A stretch of 60,357 nucleotides of DNA from Phormidesmis sp. RL_2_1 (GTDB taxonomy: Bacteria > Cyanobacteriota > Cyanobacteriia > Phormidesmidales > Phormidesmidaceae), in the NCBI GenBank assembly GCA_012033015.1, contig JAAUPS010000007.1, positions 1 through 60,357 of the forward strand. Direction: 5' to 3'. A program made the translations under genes and the position numbers. This document shows positions 49,222 to 58,398 of the stretch, piece by piece (the stretch's first letter is position 1; every line of letters begins with the position of its first letter). The notes under the pieces are model-generated. The model saw nothing but the letters and a program-made list of their open reading frames with translations. It was not told where the DNA came from and made no database searches.

Positions 49222-50467
49222 ATGAAACGTCTTGCTTTTGTTGCCTGTGGTTTTGTTTTTGCCAGCTTGTTCGCCGCGCTGCCATCACCAGCGCAATCAC
49301 TGGAAAGAGCATTCGTTCGAAACAATCTCCCCAAAAATCTCCCAGACAAGCTCCCCAAAAATCTCCGAAACAAGCTCCCCAAAAATTTCCCAGACAATCT
49401 CCCCAAAAATCTCCCAGGCACCCTCCCAGACAAGCTCTCAGACAACCTTCAAAGTTGGTATCAACGAGATTTTACCATTTGTTTTTTTAGAAGAACAAAC
49501 GCCCTACGGTTACGAAATTGAGCTGTGGAACAAAATTGCGGCTGATCTGGATTTGCAGACTGAGTGGGTGTCCTATGAGGTGTTTGGCGATATGCTGCAA
49601 GACTTGGCAGCAGGTGAGCTAGATGCAGCCATTGCCGGGATTTCTATCACTTCAGAGCGTGAGGCTGGAGGGTTTGATTTTTCCTATCCTTCCTACCGCT
49701 CAGGGTTGCAGCTCATGGTGCGCTCATCTCAGGCTAACTCTGTTCAGGCAACGGTGGAGGGGTTGTTCAATTGGCAGGTTTGGCGGCCTTTGTTGTTGGT
49801 GATGGCTACTAGTGCGGCAGTAGGGGCGCTGATTTGGGCTTTTGAGCATCGGCATAATGATCATTTCTCAGGTCATCCTATTCGGGGGATAGGACAGGGC
49901 ATTTGGTTTGCGATTGTGACCTTGGGTACCTTTGGCTATGGGGATGTGACGCCCAATAAGCTGCCCGGTAGAATTATTGCTTGCCTATGGATGGGCGCTA
50001 GTTTTTTTATCGTGGCTGATTTTATCGCTTCGCTGACCGTGGGGCAGTTGGTTCAAAGCCGCTTTTCGTTTGAGGATCTCAGCGGCGAGCGGGTCGGGGT
50101 AGTAGATGATACGACGGCTGAAATCTACGGGCGATCGCAGCCCGTTCGTCTGGTTGAATTTGCGACCTTTGAAGCGACACTAGCGGCCTTAGAATCGGGC
50201 GAAGTCGCCGCAATTTTGTACGATTATCCCACGCTAAAATATATTGCTAGCCGCAATCCTAAGCAGTACAAATTAGTCGGTGAACCCCTCACGCAAGAAG
50301 ACTACGGTATTGCCTTTGCCGAAGGACATGAGGCCGTCGAGAAGATTAACCAGGAGATACTGTTTCTCCAAGAGCAGGGCTACTTGCGGCTGCTGCGAGA
50401 AAAGTGGTTTGGCGAAGATGCCGCGCCTTCCTTAGCACCGTACGATGACGCAGGGTCTCACCGCTAG
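49222..50467 (+). CDS. GluR0-like ligand-gated K+ channel (probable frameshift in N-terminal repeat)
   Basis: An ionotropic-glutamate-receptor-type channel as in Synechocystis GluR0. The layout is ligand-binding lobe S1 (TFKVGINEILPF onward), TM1 (WRPLLLVMATSAAVGALIWA), pore TLGTFGYGDVTP with the potassium filter GYGD, TM2 (WMGASFFIVADFIASLTVG), and lobe S2 ending near EKWFGED. A good signal peptide, MKRLAFVACGFVFASLFAAL plus PSPAQS, starts at 49222 in one frame; the mature domains lie in another. The switch falls inside a 24-bp repeat (49327-49422), so a base slip there is likely. A TTG-initiated frame from 49232 also reads through. The last 12 residues and stop come from repeat family A. 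Confidence 0.85.
49327..49422. repeat. Four-unit 24-bp coding tandem repeat
   Basis: Four 24-bp units near CTCCCCAAAAATCTCCCAGA, then CAAG, with small changes, plus partial units to about 49446. Each unit encodes 8 residues, so changes in unit number keep the frame. The CCCC/AAAAA runs inside make base slips likely. Confidence 0.92.
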
Positions 50468-50640
50468 CGCCGTACGACGACGCAGAGTCTCACCGCTGTC
50501 TTGGTGAGCCTTCCTTAGCGCCGTACGACGACGCAGGTTCTCACCGCTGCTCGTCGCGTGAGCTACTGCTAGTAAAGGGCTTCTAGCGTTGGCGTAGCCT
50601 GTCCGAGGAGAATGACTATTGGCCTAACTCACTCGACAGA
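50428..50640 (+). repeat. Dispersed repeat family A, three core units plus right arm
   Basis: Core units at about 50428-50465, 50466-50498 and 50497-50548 share TTAGC(A/G)CCGTACGA(C/T)GACGCAGG and TCTCACCGCT, the motif being given in two parts. The right arm (50549-50640) contains GCTACTGCTAGTAAAGGG, GCGTTGGCGTAGCC and CTAACTCACTCGACAG. It begins inside the 3' end of the receptor-channel gene. Confidence 0.88.
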
Positions 50641-50717
50641 AGCTATCGCGTACCGAGGTGTCTTGGTCTACCCCAGAAAATAAAATATGATGGCATCGCA
50701 CCTCTACCGGGCGAGCT

Positions 50718-51392
50718 ATGTCCATGAAACGGGTCATCCGCTTATTTCCTTGGCGACGTCAGGCCGTGCAGGGCGAGCAGCTCCCCAAGCGCTATGCGAA
50801 ATCACCCGAGGGGCGTACCATCGTACGTCTGAGCTTGAGTTCACCCGCTGCTCTGCTGATGCCTTTTGATAGCTTTCCGGCCCATTTTGGCAGTGCCGCC
50901 GAAAGCGAAGCCTGCCCTTCCGTCCTCAATCTCAACCAAGACTTAGTCGATTATCTCTTTGCCCGGTTGGCCGAACTCGATGAGGCTGAACCCTTATTAC
51001 TACGGGTGTCGCTGCCCGCGAACGATTTGGCAGACCCGACGGTGCCGACACCAGGGGACTCTATTCAAGAGCTGCAAGTTGCTATTCATCGCTACTTTGC
51101 CTATCTAGAGAGCACCCGACGTGAAAATCTTAAGCAGCTTGCCCGCGATGCCTGCTTACTGGGTCTGCTGGGAACAGGGGCTTTAGGGTTGTCTGTTGTG
51201 CTCGAAGGCAGCCCTGTGAATCCGCAAGCCAGTTTTGCCCTACCGCTTTTAAACCAAGGCGTCACCGTCTTTGGCTGGCTCACGTTTTGGGAAGCATTGG
51301 CCAATGCGCTGTGGAATTGGCGACCACTGTATCGCCAGTTGCGCATGTGTCAGCGCTTGCAGCAAGCACCGTTAGAGCTAGATGCTCTGTGA
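50718..51392 (+). CDS. Conserved hypothetical membrane protein, 224 aa
   Basis: The N-terminus is basic (MKRVIRLFPWRR), followed by a mixed region with PAALLMPFDSFPAHFGSAAE. One or two membrane segments lie near 155-170 (LLGLLGTGALGLSVVL) and 185-205 (GVTVFGWLTFWEALANALW). The end is basic and helical (LYRQLRMCQRLQQA). It may be a cyanobacterial hypothetical family; I have no functional assignment. The next start downstream, ATG 50724, is also possible. Confidence 0.7.
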   Translation: MSMKRVIRLFPWRRQAVQGEQLPKRYAKSPEGRTIVRLSLSSPAALLMPFDSFPAHFGSAAESEACPSVLNLNQDLVDYLFARLAELDEAEPLLLRVSLPANDLADPTVPTPGDSIQELQVAIHRYFAYLESTRRENLKQLARDACLLGLLGTGALGLSVVLEGSPVNPQASFALPLLNQGVTVFGWLTFWEALANALWNWRPLYRQLRMCQRLQQAPLELDAL

Positions 51393-51477
51393 GTGGGCGA
51401 TCGCTCAAAAGAATCTTCCTGAACACTGACTTAGCGTGCTACAACCAATAAATCCTACTTGCTGTTGATCCACTGCC

Positions 51478-52346
51478 ATGATTTCTCCTGCTGATATTAC
51501 GGCTCAAACTGATATTACGGCTCAAAATTCCGAATCTCAAACGCCGATTACCCTTGATTGGGCCAGTAAAGCGACCATTCCTGTGCGGGCACGCATTATT
51601 GGTGAGCGTATCTGGCTGAAAGATTTAGAACGGAGCGGTGCGCTGCTGGCGACCAATCCCCCGGTTGTGCAAGCCGGTGTCAGTGGCTGCGCCGTGATTT
51701 TACGCTACGGCGTCATTGTGATCTTTAATCTGGACGACGCAGAGGAGAGCGAATTTTTAAAAACGCTGCAGCCTCACGTCCGCGAACCCATCGACGCTGT
51801 TATGGTCGAAGAGTTGTTGATGGCGTTTCGTGCGTCGGCCAAAGAACGGCTAGAAGGTAATGTGCTTTGGCTCCAAGACTGTACTGCCGAGCGTCTACAG
51901 ATTGTCGCAGAAGCTCTCGGCAAAAGTTTGGTGCTCGACTACTACGAAAAGGAAGTGTCGAGTTTATTTTCTCGTATTAAGCCTTTTGCCACGGCTATTC
52001 AAGGCAAAAATTCGCGATCGCCGAGGAAAAAGAACTGCTCAGCTACATTGGCGGTACCCTGTTGATTCAACAAAAAATGCTCGGTATTGTCGAAGTCAGT
52101 GACAAGCCCGATCCAGTTTGGGACTACCCTGAGTTAGATCGCCTATACCTACGCTTAGAAGATGAATATGAACTGCGAGAGCGCTTCATTGCCCTAGAGC
52201 AAAAATTAGCCCTAATTGGCAAATCCGTAGAGACTTCTCTGGCCATATTGCAGCGTGACAGTAGTCATCGGGTAGAGTGGTATATCGTCATTTTGATTGT
52301 GGTAGAGATTGTTTTATCGATTTATGACCTGTGGGGCCGAGCCTAG
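51478..52346 (+). CDS. RMD1/DUF155 family protein (one frameshift)
   Basis: About 289 aa after joining. It has a conserved ARIIGERIWLKDLERSGALL, then GCAVILRYGVIVIFNLDD, and a C-terminal single membrane span (WYIVILIVVEIVLSIYDLWG). The frame breaks near 52007 at an A5 run; a sixth A gives GKKFAIAEEKELLSYIGG. Yeast RMD1 and bacterial DUF155 members are membrane-associated, with roles in sporulation or envelope integrity in some species; the role here is unknown. The start is preceded by a repeat of GATATTACGGCTCAAA(C/A)T within the coding sequence. Confidence 0.85.
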
Positions 52347-52390
52347 CTGCCAAACACTAGCTGCCAAACGCCCCACCCACTGAGGTCGTC

Positions 52391-52454
52391 TGGCCTGTTG
52401 TTCTGTAAAGGCTTCACCGAAATATCCATAGTCTAGCCCAGTGAGAAACGCTAT
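52391..52454. repeat. Dispersed repeat family B, copy 2
   Basis: Matches 20990-21047 through the words GGCC(C/T)GTT, AAAGG(C/T)TTCACC, AATATC and GTGAGAAACGCTATA. Its right end abuts a family A arm in inverted orientation. Confidence 0.7.
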
Positions 52455-52550
52455 ATAGCTTCTGTCGAGTAAGTGAGGACAACAGCCATTTTCCTCTGAG
52501 AGGCTATGCCAACGCTAGAAGCCTTGACGAGCAGCGGGCTAACTCGACAG
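52455..52550 (-). repeat. Dispersed repeat family A, right arm only
   Basis: Read on the minus strand, it gives CTGTCGAGTTAGCCCGCTGC, GCTTCTAGCGTTGGC, ATAGCCTCTCAGAGGAAAAT and TACTCGACAGAAGCTAT. It matches the right arm of the copies at 32366-32449 and 50549-50640, without the core units. Confidence 0.8.
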
Positions 52551-52624
52551 ATGCAATAGATTGATTCTGCCAGGTCTTATGGGCATTCTGAAGTCGATCC
52601 AGACAGCCCATACGTGACCTCTAC

Positions 52625-53386
52625 ATGTCAACTGGCACTCCGACAAATTTTTGGCTAGCCCAGACGGCTCCCGCCCCTTTATCGCCACCGCCCCCCACTA
52701 ATTTGTGGATGCTGAGCTCTGGGGGGCTGCTGGCACTGCTGGTGGGGCTAGGCGCTGTTTCCTACGTGCAAACTCGCAAACTTCAAAAGCAGCTCAAGTT
52801 TGAAAGCTATAAAAACAAAGAGCTGCAAAAGCGAGTCAAGCTAGCGCTGAGTACCATCACGAAGATGGAGCGTAACCCTGATCTGGTTCATTCTCGCGAC
52901 TTTAACCTCGACTATCTGCGGATGCGGATGGAAGAAGACCAGTTTAACTTTGCCATTATCAACCAGCTCAAAGTTAAGGTAAAGCAGCGTCTGAGCGAAG
53001 TTCTACGCCCTTCTCAAGCCAACACTGGGATGGTGGGTATTGCCAGCACCAAACCTCGCCCTGTCGATCAAATTTTTGATGTCGAGTACGTTGCGCCTAA
53101 CGATCCTAAAAAGCGCAAACGCGTGCTCTTTCGCATCCAAATTCGGCTCACTAAGATACCGGCCCAGTCCACTTCGACCACTGTAGAAGAAATTGTCCAG
53201 TGCATTGAACGCTTTCTTAATCCACCAGAGGGTGAAGATTTTTGGCAGCCTACCCTCCAGGGCCGCATCGCCACTATGAAGTGGGATCAAAAAGCAAAGC
53301 CCACGCCACTGCTCATCTTGGCACAAACCAACGAAGGGGTAAATGTCACCTTTCGCACCAAGACCAATAATCGCTCAGTCCATTAG
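52625..53386 (+). CDS. Conserved hypothetical membrane-anchored protein, 253 aa
   Basis: One membrane span (about 31-48, SGGLLALLVGLGAVSYV) follows a Pro-rich N-terminus. A coiled coil (50-80, KLQKQLKFESYKNKELQKRV) leads to a soluble domain with FNLDYLRMRMEEDQFNFAII and a basic C-terminal half (RVLFRIQIRLTKIP; PTLQGRIATMKW). It may be a cyanobacterial family of unknown function. The start at 52625 gives a sensible anchor. Confidence 0.7.
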   Translation: MSTGTPTNFWLAQTAPAPLSPPPPTNLWMLSSGGLLALLVGLGAVSYVQTRKLQKQLKFESYKNKELQKRVKLALSTITKMERNPDLVHSRDFNLDYLRMRMEEDQFNFAIINQLKVKVKQRLSEVLRPSQANTGMVGIASTKPRPVDQIFDVEYVAPNDPKKRKRVLFRIQIRLTKIPAQSTSTTVEEIVQCIERFLNPPEGEDFWQPTLQGRIATMKWDQKAKPTPLLILAQTNEGVNVTFRTKTNNRSVH

Positions 53387-53405
53387 CCATAGGCCGCAAG
53401 TGGTA

Positions 53406-54584
53406 TCAAGCCCCTTGGCTGAGAAAATAGCTGTTTCTCGCAGGGGTAATCAGGGTGCTGTATAGCTGCTCTAGGGCAGTAATATTTTGACTGAGGGTGT
53501 AGCGCTCTAAAACCCGCGATCGCGCTTTTTTGCCCAGCAGTGAAATGATTTCAGGATGCTCGCGAAACAGGGGGAAAAGGGTTTGCAGTTGGGTCGAAAC
53601 CTTTTGCGTACTCAGGATCACCCCAGCCCCTTGATCTAGCACCTCCCCATCAGCGCCGGCATCAGTGGCCACGCAGGCCGTGCCACAGGCCATTGCTTCT
53701 AATAGAGATAGGGAGAGCCCTTCTACCAAAGACGGCAAAATAAAGCAGTCAGCCCCGCGTAAAATTTCGATGCGGCGCTCTTCATTGGCAACAAAACCCA
53801 GCCAAATAATATTATTCCCCGTATAAAAAGCTTTGAGAGAGGCTTCTAGCGGCCCGCTGCCCACAATGACCAGTTTATGGCGAGGCCCCATTTTGGCCAG
53901 CTTCCACCCTTTCAGTAGCGATTCTACGTTTTTTTCGGGGGAGATGCGGCCTTGGTATACATAGAGCTGATCGGCTTCTAGCTGTTGCTTAATAGCCGAG
54001 GTCATTCCCCTCGTGGGTAGGCTAGCAGGCACTGGAGAATACCTTGAAATATCAACCCCGTTGGGGATAACCGCGACTTTAGCTGAGGGCACGCCTAGCT
54101 TCACTAACAGGTCGCGCTGGATTTGGGAAAACACAATGACCTTATCGTAGTTGGCCAAACGTGGGGCATACACCTGGTAGGCCAAATGCTGAGTGCTAGA
54201 TGAAAAGTTGCGGCGTTTGTCGTCAAACGCGGGATGAAAGGTGGCCACGAGAGGAATGCTTAGGCTTTGGCAGATTTCCGGTAGCTTCCAATCCAGCGGC
54301 GAGAGAATCAGCGAGGCGTGAACAATATCGGGTTGCAGCTTTTGTAGCATTTCACTGAGTAATCTCGCCGAGCCCAAAGCTGGAATCGTCAGCATTTGCG
54401 ACTTAAAAATGAAGGGCAAAGAGACTTCTTCATAAGCAGAATGATCGTCTGCAGTGTCGTCAGATTGTGCAAAGTGCAGAAAGGTAACTCGATAGCCCCG
54501 ATCTAACAGTGCATTTGTAATCTCTCTGCCGTAGGTGACGTTGCCACAAAATGGGGATTTTTTCCCAAGCCACACGATATGCAT
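53406..54584 (-). CDS. Glycosyltransferase family 4
   Basis: A 392-aa GT-B fold enzyme. The N-terminal domain begins HIVWLGKKSPFCGNVTYGRE; the C-terminal nucleotide-sugar domain has VIPNGVDISRYSP, YVYQGRISPEKNVESLL and the E(x)7E element ILPSLVEGLSLSLLEAMACG. It retains the sugar as alpha-linked, as GT4 enzymes do. An SqdX-like sulfolipid or other glycolipid role is possible but not supported by specific residues. It is convergent with the 52625 gene. Confidence 0.88.
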   Translation of the reverse strand: MHIVWLGKKSPFCGNVTYGREITNALLDRGYRVTFLHFAQSDDTADDHSAYEEVSLPFIFKSQMLTIPALGSARLLSEMLQKLQPDIVHASLILSPLDWKLPEICQSLSIPLVATFHPAFDDKRRNFSSSTQHLAYQVYAPRLANYDKVIVFSQIQRDLLVKLGVPSAKVAVIPNGVDISRYSPVPASLPTRGMTSAIKQQLEADQLYVYQGRISPEKNVESLLKGWKLAKMGPRHKLVIVGSGPLEASLKAFYTGNNIIWLGFVANEERRIEILRGADCFILPSLVEGLSLSLLEAMACGTACVATDAGADGEVLDQGAGVILSTQKVSTQLQTLFPLFREHPEIISLLGKKARSRVLERYTLSQNITALEQLYSTLITPARNSYFLSQGA

Positions 54585-54771
54585 TTATTCAGTCAAAACA
54601 CTTTTTGTAAGGTAGTGAGAAGTTGGCTGCAATTAGCAGACGCTCAAGACTGCCATCGCGACCTGTGATGAGCAGCGGTATTACGGTGTTACGCTTGTTA
54701 TTTTGGTCACATCAGCCGCTGCTGGTTAATAGCAGTATATAGCGGAGTGTGGATGCATCAGCCAGATATGG

Positions 54772-56354
54772 CTAGCGAACTGACTCTGTTAAGTTCTGGT
54801 TGAGCGCGTTTTTGACCAGGAGCCAGGTGAGCAAACCGCCTGTGGCCACTAGTATGGCCAACAGGCCAAAGACAACGCGTAGCCCGAGAAAAGTTTCGGC
54901 AATCCCGGCGAGGGCTAGTGGCAAACTCAACGCAATATTGACGACGTTGTTCTGTAGGCCAAATACCTTGCCGCGCATATCTTCTGGGGTTTTTTCTTGG
55001 ATGGTGGTTTGCATGGGAATGCCAACCATTGCACCAAACAGCCCCAGGCCGCCAATTAGGGCCAAACTAGGCAATAGCTGCATGGGGGCCAGTGAAAGGC
55101 CCGTCAGCATGGTGGCCATGCCGAGTGACCCGACTAGCCCAATCTGGGAGCGGGAAAACCGCTGGCCAAATTGACCAATCACAACGGCACCAATCGCTAG
55201 GCCGACACCACCGGCTGCTAACAAAAAGCCAAACTGAGATGAGCGCAGGGTAGGAATGACCTCGGCTAATCTAACCGCTAAGACTGCGAGGGCCGCAAAG
55301 ACGGAAAATAGAACGATCAACTGAATCAGGGCGCTGCGAACTTGTACCTGTTTTGCAGGTAGGCGATGCCGTCTTTGATATCTTCCCAAGGGTGAGGAGT
55401 TTCAGGGTTTTCAGTTTTGACTTCGTAGGGGGTCATGAGCAGCAGTAAGATACCTGCGATCGCATAGCTGACCCCCACCAGTACCGATTTACCCAGTCCA
55501 GAGCCACCATCTATGGGGGCTAACAACCTATCGGCCAAGGCCAACACTGGCTCACCTACGGCAAAGCCGACAATCACCGAGGCCATCATAGTGGTGGTAT
55601 AAAGCGAGTTCGCCGGTAACAGATTGCGCTTTTTGACAATCAGGGGAATCACAGCCTGCTCAGCCGGGGCAAAAAACTGTGTCAACGTGGAGACTAAAAA
55701 TGTGACAGCCAGCAGAATATAAAAGCCCACAGGCAGTCCGATAAACGTCCAGCCCTGGGTAAGCCAAAGTACAGCCGGAAGGATTGCAACCAGCAGACCA
55801 CGAAATAAATTAGTGAGTACCAGTACCGGCTTTTTACGCCATCGATCCACATAGACTCCGGCCAGGGAACCGAAGAGGACAGCCGGAATGGTAAAAGCAA
55901 TCATAATGGCTGATACCCAGCCACTAATCGTTTGCTCAGGTGATTTGAAATGGGTACTAATGATTGCAATCATCAGCACCAAATAGATCTTATCCGCAAT
56001 TTGGGAGAAAACTTGCCCGCTCCACAGCGTGAGAAAGTTACGATTGCGAAAAACGGGCCACAGCCCTTCTGGATGAGCCTCTGATGGGGGAACTGATAGA
56101 GGATCTAGAGGGTCTGCGTGAGCGGGTGCGGCAGCTTGCGAAGCTGTGTTGGGCTCATCTACATGCTTGGGCTCATCTACATGCTTGGGCTCATCTACAT
56201 GCTTGGGCACATCTACATGCTTGGGCACATCCTTGAGCCCGTCTTCTACCTTAGGCGCATCTACCTTGAGCATACTGGCAGCTTGAGCAGTAGAAGCGCC
56301 TGCAGCTTCTCCACCATGGGGAGAGGAATTGTTTGTTTCAGACTCGAGCAGCAT
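54772..56354 (-). CDS. MFS transporter with acidic repeat N-terminus (one frameshift)
   Basis: About 527 aa after joining, with roughly 12 hydrophobic spans. The start region has a repeat of VDEPKH (four to five times) encoded by 18-bp DNA units at 56151-56222. Membrane loops such as GVYVDRWRKKPVLVL are typical of the major facilitator superfamily (MFS_3-like). The frame breaks near 55340; one extra base gives QNRYKVRSALIQLIVLFSVF. The function is unknown. Confidence 0.85.
56151..56222. repeat. Four-unit 18-bp coding tandem repeat
   Basis: GGGCTCATCTACATGCTT is repeated at 56151, 56169 and 56187; the fourth unit has one change (GGGCACATC). A partial fifth follows. In the minus frame, each unit encodes Lys-His-Val-Asp-Glu/Val-Pro. 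Confidence 0.95.
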
Positions 56355-57437
56355 AGGTTGGCAAGGTAAAGCAGGTGTCGATCAGAGCAGCCGAGCGGAT
56401 GGGCCGCTCAAACTGATGTTGGGCATACTGCCTGAGAATTTTCTCAAGGTGCCGCCACAGAATATGGGGGCCAGATTCTTCTAGGGATAATGTATTTTGT
56501 CTTATTGTGCCTGATTGTGAACCCATCTGCCGGTTCAGTTGACCATTTAGGCGCTCGGCCTTTGAGCGCTCTGGTAATACGGGTGCTGTTGAACGGTTCG
56601 CTAGACTCGCTGAGGCGATCACGAGCTGAGGTTTGTTTAACTGCTGCATGAGCGCCAGTTCAGCAGCACTGAGATAGCCTACGATGCCCAAATCTCGAAC
56701 TATGGCCTGGCTGACGGTGGCTTTCAAATCACCCCGCCAAGGTTGACCTAGGGGGATATTATCTTGGCCCTCTGACGATGGCTGCCCGACTTGCTGCTCT
56801 CCTCTTTTCCTAGGTGTTGCCCTACCTTTGGGGCGATCTGCTGGAGTTGGGCCTGCTCTAATCGCTTGAGTTCAGCCATGGCGATGATGCCGCCAGCCGT
56901 AACGCTAAAGGCCACTTGCCAATTTGGGTCGCTGATATCAGGGCTCAGTTGCGCCCTTGATAGACAGCAGCGAAACACTTCAGGGGCTACTCCCGCCAGT
57001 GCCAACAAATGAAATGTCGCCTGGGTCAGACAGGGCAAAATATTGGCTTTAGTGGCAGTTTCTAAGCGCACAAGATGCTCAACCAGCAAGGCGTATAGCT
57101 CTGTTTGGGGCTGATCGCTGAGCGCTTGTGCCAAGGCGATTTCAGCCAGGTACTGGCTAGCGGTGAGCTTGGCGAGATTACCGCTCAGCCCCGGAAAAGA
57201 GCGCTGGGTTTCAGCTTGGATCAATTTATCGAGAGATTTGCCTTTGATAAAGAGCAAATCGTTGATCACAAACAGGCCAGAGCGACCAGCCAGTTTGGAT
57301 TTGTGCTTGCGTGCTCCGGGGGCGATGGCGCGCACCAATCCTTTTTCTGGTGTGAGCACTGTCACCAGTCGATCAGATTCGCCCATGGGAATGGATTTGA
57401 GGTTGATGCCAGTTGCTTTATAGCTGCGTTGGGTCAT
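56338..57437 (-). CDS. recO: DNA repair protein RecO (one frameshift)
   Basis: Recombination mediator that helps RecR load RecA; about 366 aa after joining. The N-terminal OB-fold opens [20 protein letters not shown] and includes [12 protein letters not shown]. The frame breaks at a C5 run near 56752; a sixth C gives [16 protein letters not shown]. The downstream frame then ends with the RecO C-terminal helix [20 protein letters not shown]. It overlaps the upstream deoC gene by 4 bp (ATGA-type), so the two are coupled. The middle (about 240-330) is longer than usual. The 3' end overlaps the MFS transporter start by 17 bp. Confidence 0.9.
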
Positions 57438-58162
57438 TCAGCCGCCTCACCTGCTGCCTGCAGCCGCAAAATTTCGGGGCCATAGGAGGTACCCAAACGG
57501 TTAGCCCCTGCTTCTATGAGTGCGATCGCCTGGGCGGGGGTACGAATGCCGCCAGAGGCTTTAATGCCGATAGCATCACCGCCAATTTGCCGCAGGAGTT
57601 TGACATCTTCTACGGTTGCGCCGCCTTGCCAGCCCGTACTGGTCTTTAAAAATCGCACGCCTGCATCTAAACACACCTCAGCGGCCAGACGTTTTTCTCC
57701 AGTGGTCAGTAGCGCAGTCTCTAATATGGCTTTGACCGGCTGGCCTGTGAGTTCTACAATGGCGGCTATTTCGGCGTGGAGGCGTTTGGTGTCTCCCATT
57801 TTGAGCCAGCCCAAATTAATCACCACGTCCAGCTCGTTCGCACCATTTTCTACGGCCTCTTGGGCTTCGTATAGCTTGGTATTGGCGGTGGTGGCACCAC
57901 TGGGAAAGCCAATGACGGTGCAAACGTGGGGCTTTTTCCCATGCAGCCGCTCTACGGCTAAAGGCACATGCACCGGATAGAGGCACACTGCCGCAAACCC
58001 GTAGCGGTCTGCCTGTTCACAAAGCTGAGCAATGTGCTCTGCTGTAGCAGCCGGTGCTAGCAAGGTATGGTCAATAAAAGGGGCCAAGTCAATCTCTTGA
58101 GCGGTGTTTCCATGGTTTCTGGTGGGGCCAGCGTTCATAAGCGTAGGGTAAAGTGCAGGCAC
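57434..58162 (-). CDS. deoC: Deoxyribose-phosphate aldolase
   Basis: A 242-aa TIM-barrel class I aldolase that cleaves 2-deoxyribose-5-phosphate. It starts [20 protein letters not shown] and has the Schiff-base lysine in VRFLKTSTG and the phosphate site in [11 protein letters not shown] start at 58138 ([11 protein letters not shown]) is also possible. It leads the deoC-recO pair, overlapping recO by 4 bp. Confidence 0.94.
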   Translation of the reverse strand: MPALYPTLMNAGPTRNHGNTAQEIDLAPFIDHTLLAPAATAEHIAQLCEQADRYGFAAVCLYPVHVPLAVERLHGKKPHVCTVIGFPSGATTANTKLYEAQEAVENGANELDVVINLGWLKMGDTKRLHAEIAAIVELTGQPVKAILETALLTTGEKRLAAEVCLDAGVRFLKTSTGWQGGATVEDVKLLRQIGGDAIGIKASGGIRTPAQAIALIEAGANRLGTSYGPEILRLQAAGEAAE

Positions 58163-58398
58163 TAAAGTTTATGAAGTCTTGATCTATCAGCGCTTAGTTT
58201 ATAGGGTCATCGTCTGCGAAGTTTGGGATGATACTGACATCCGGATCAGTAGTCCTTACACTTTAACTACTAATATTAGTATTCCTTGATTTTCTTTGAT
58301 GGTAAGGGAAACTCTTGGTTGTAGAGGGCAATCTTGGTCTATTCCCTGATGTTGATGTGATCGCGAACGATCTGCTTTATTTCACCCACCCAATTCCT

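Noticed and set aside
56338-56727. Separate hypothetical gene downstream of recO
   Set aside because: Its C-terminus ([20 protein letters not shown]) is the RecO C-terminal motif, so it is the second half of a frameshifted recO.
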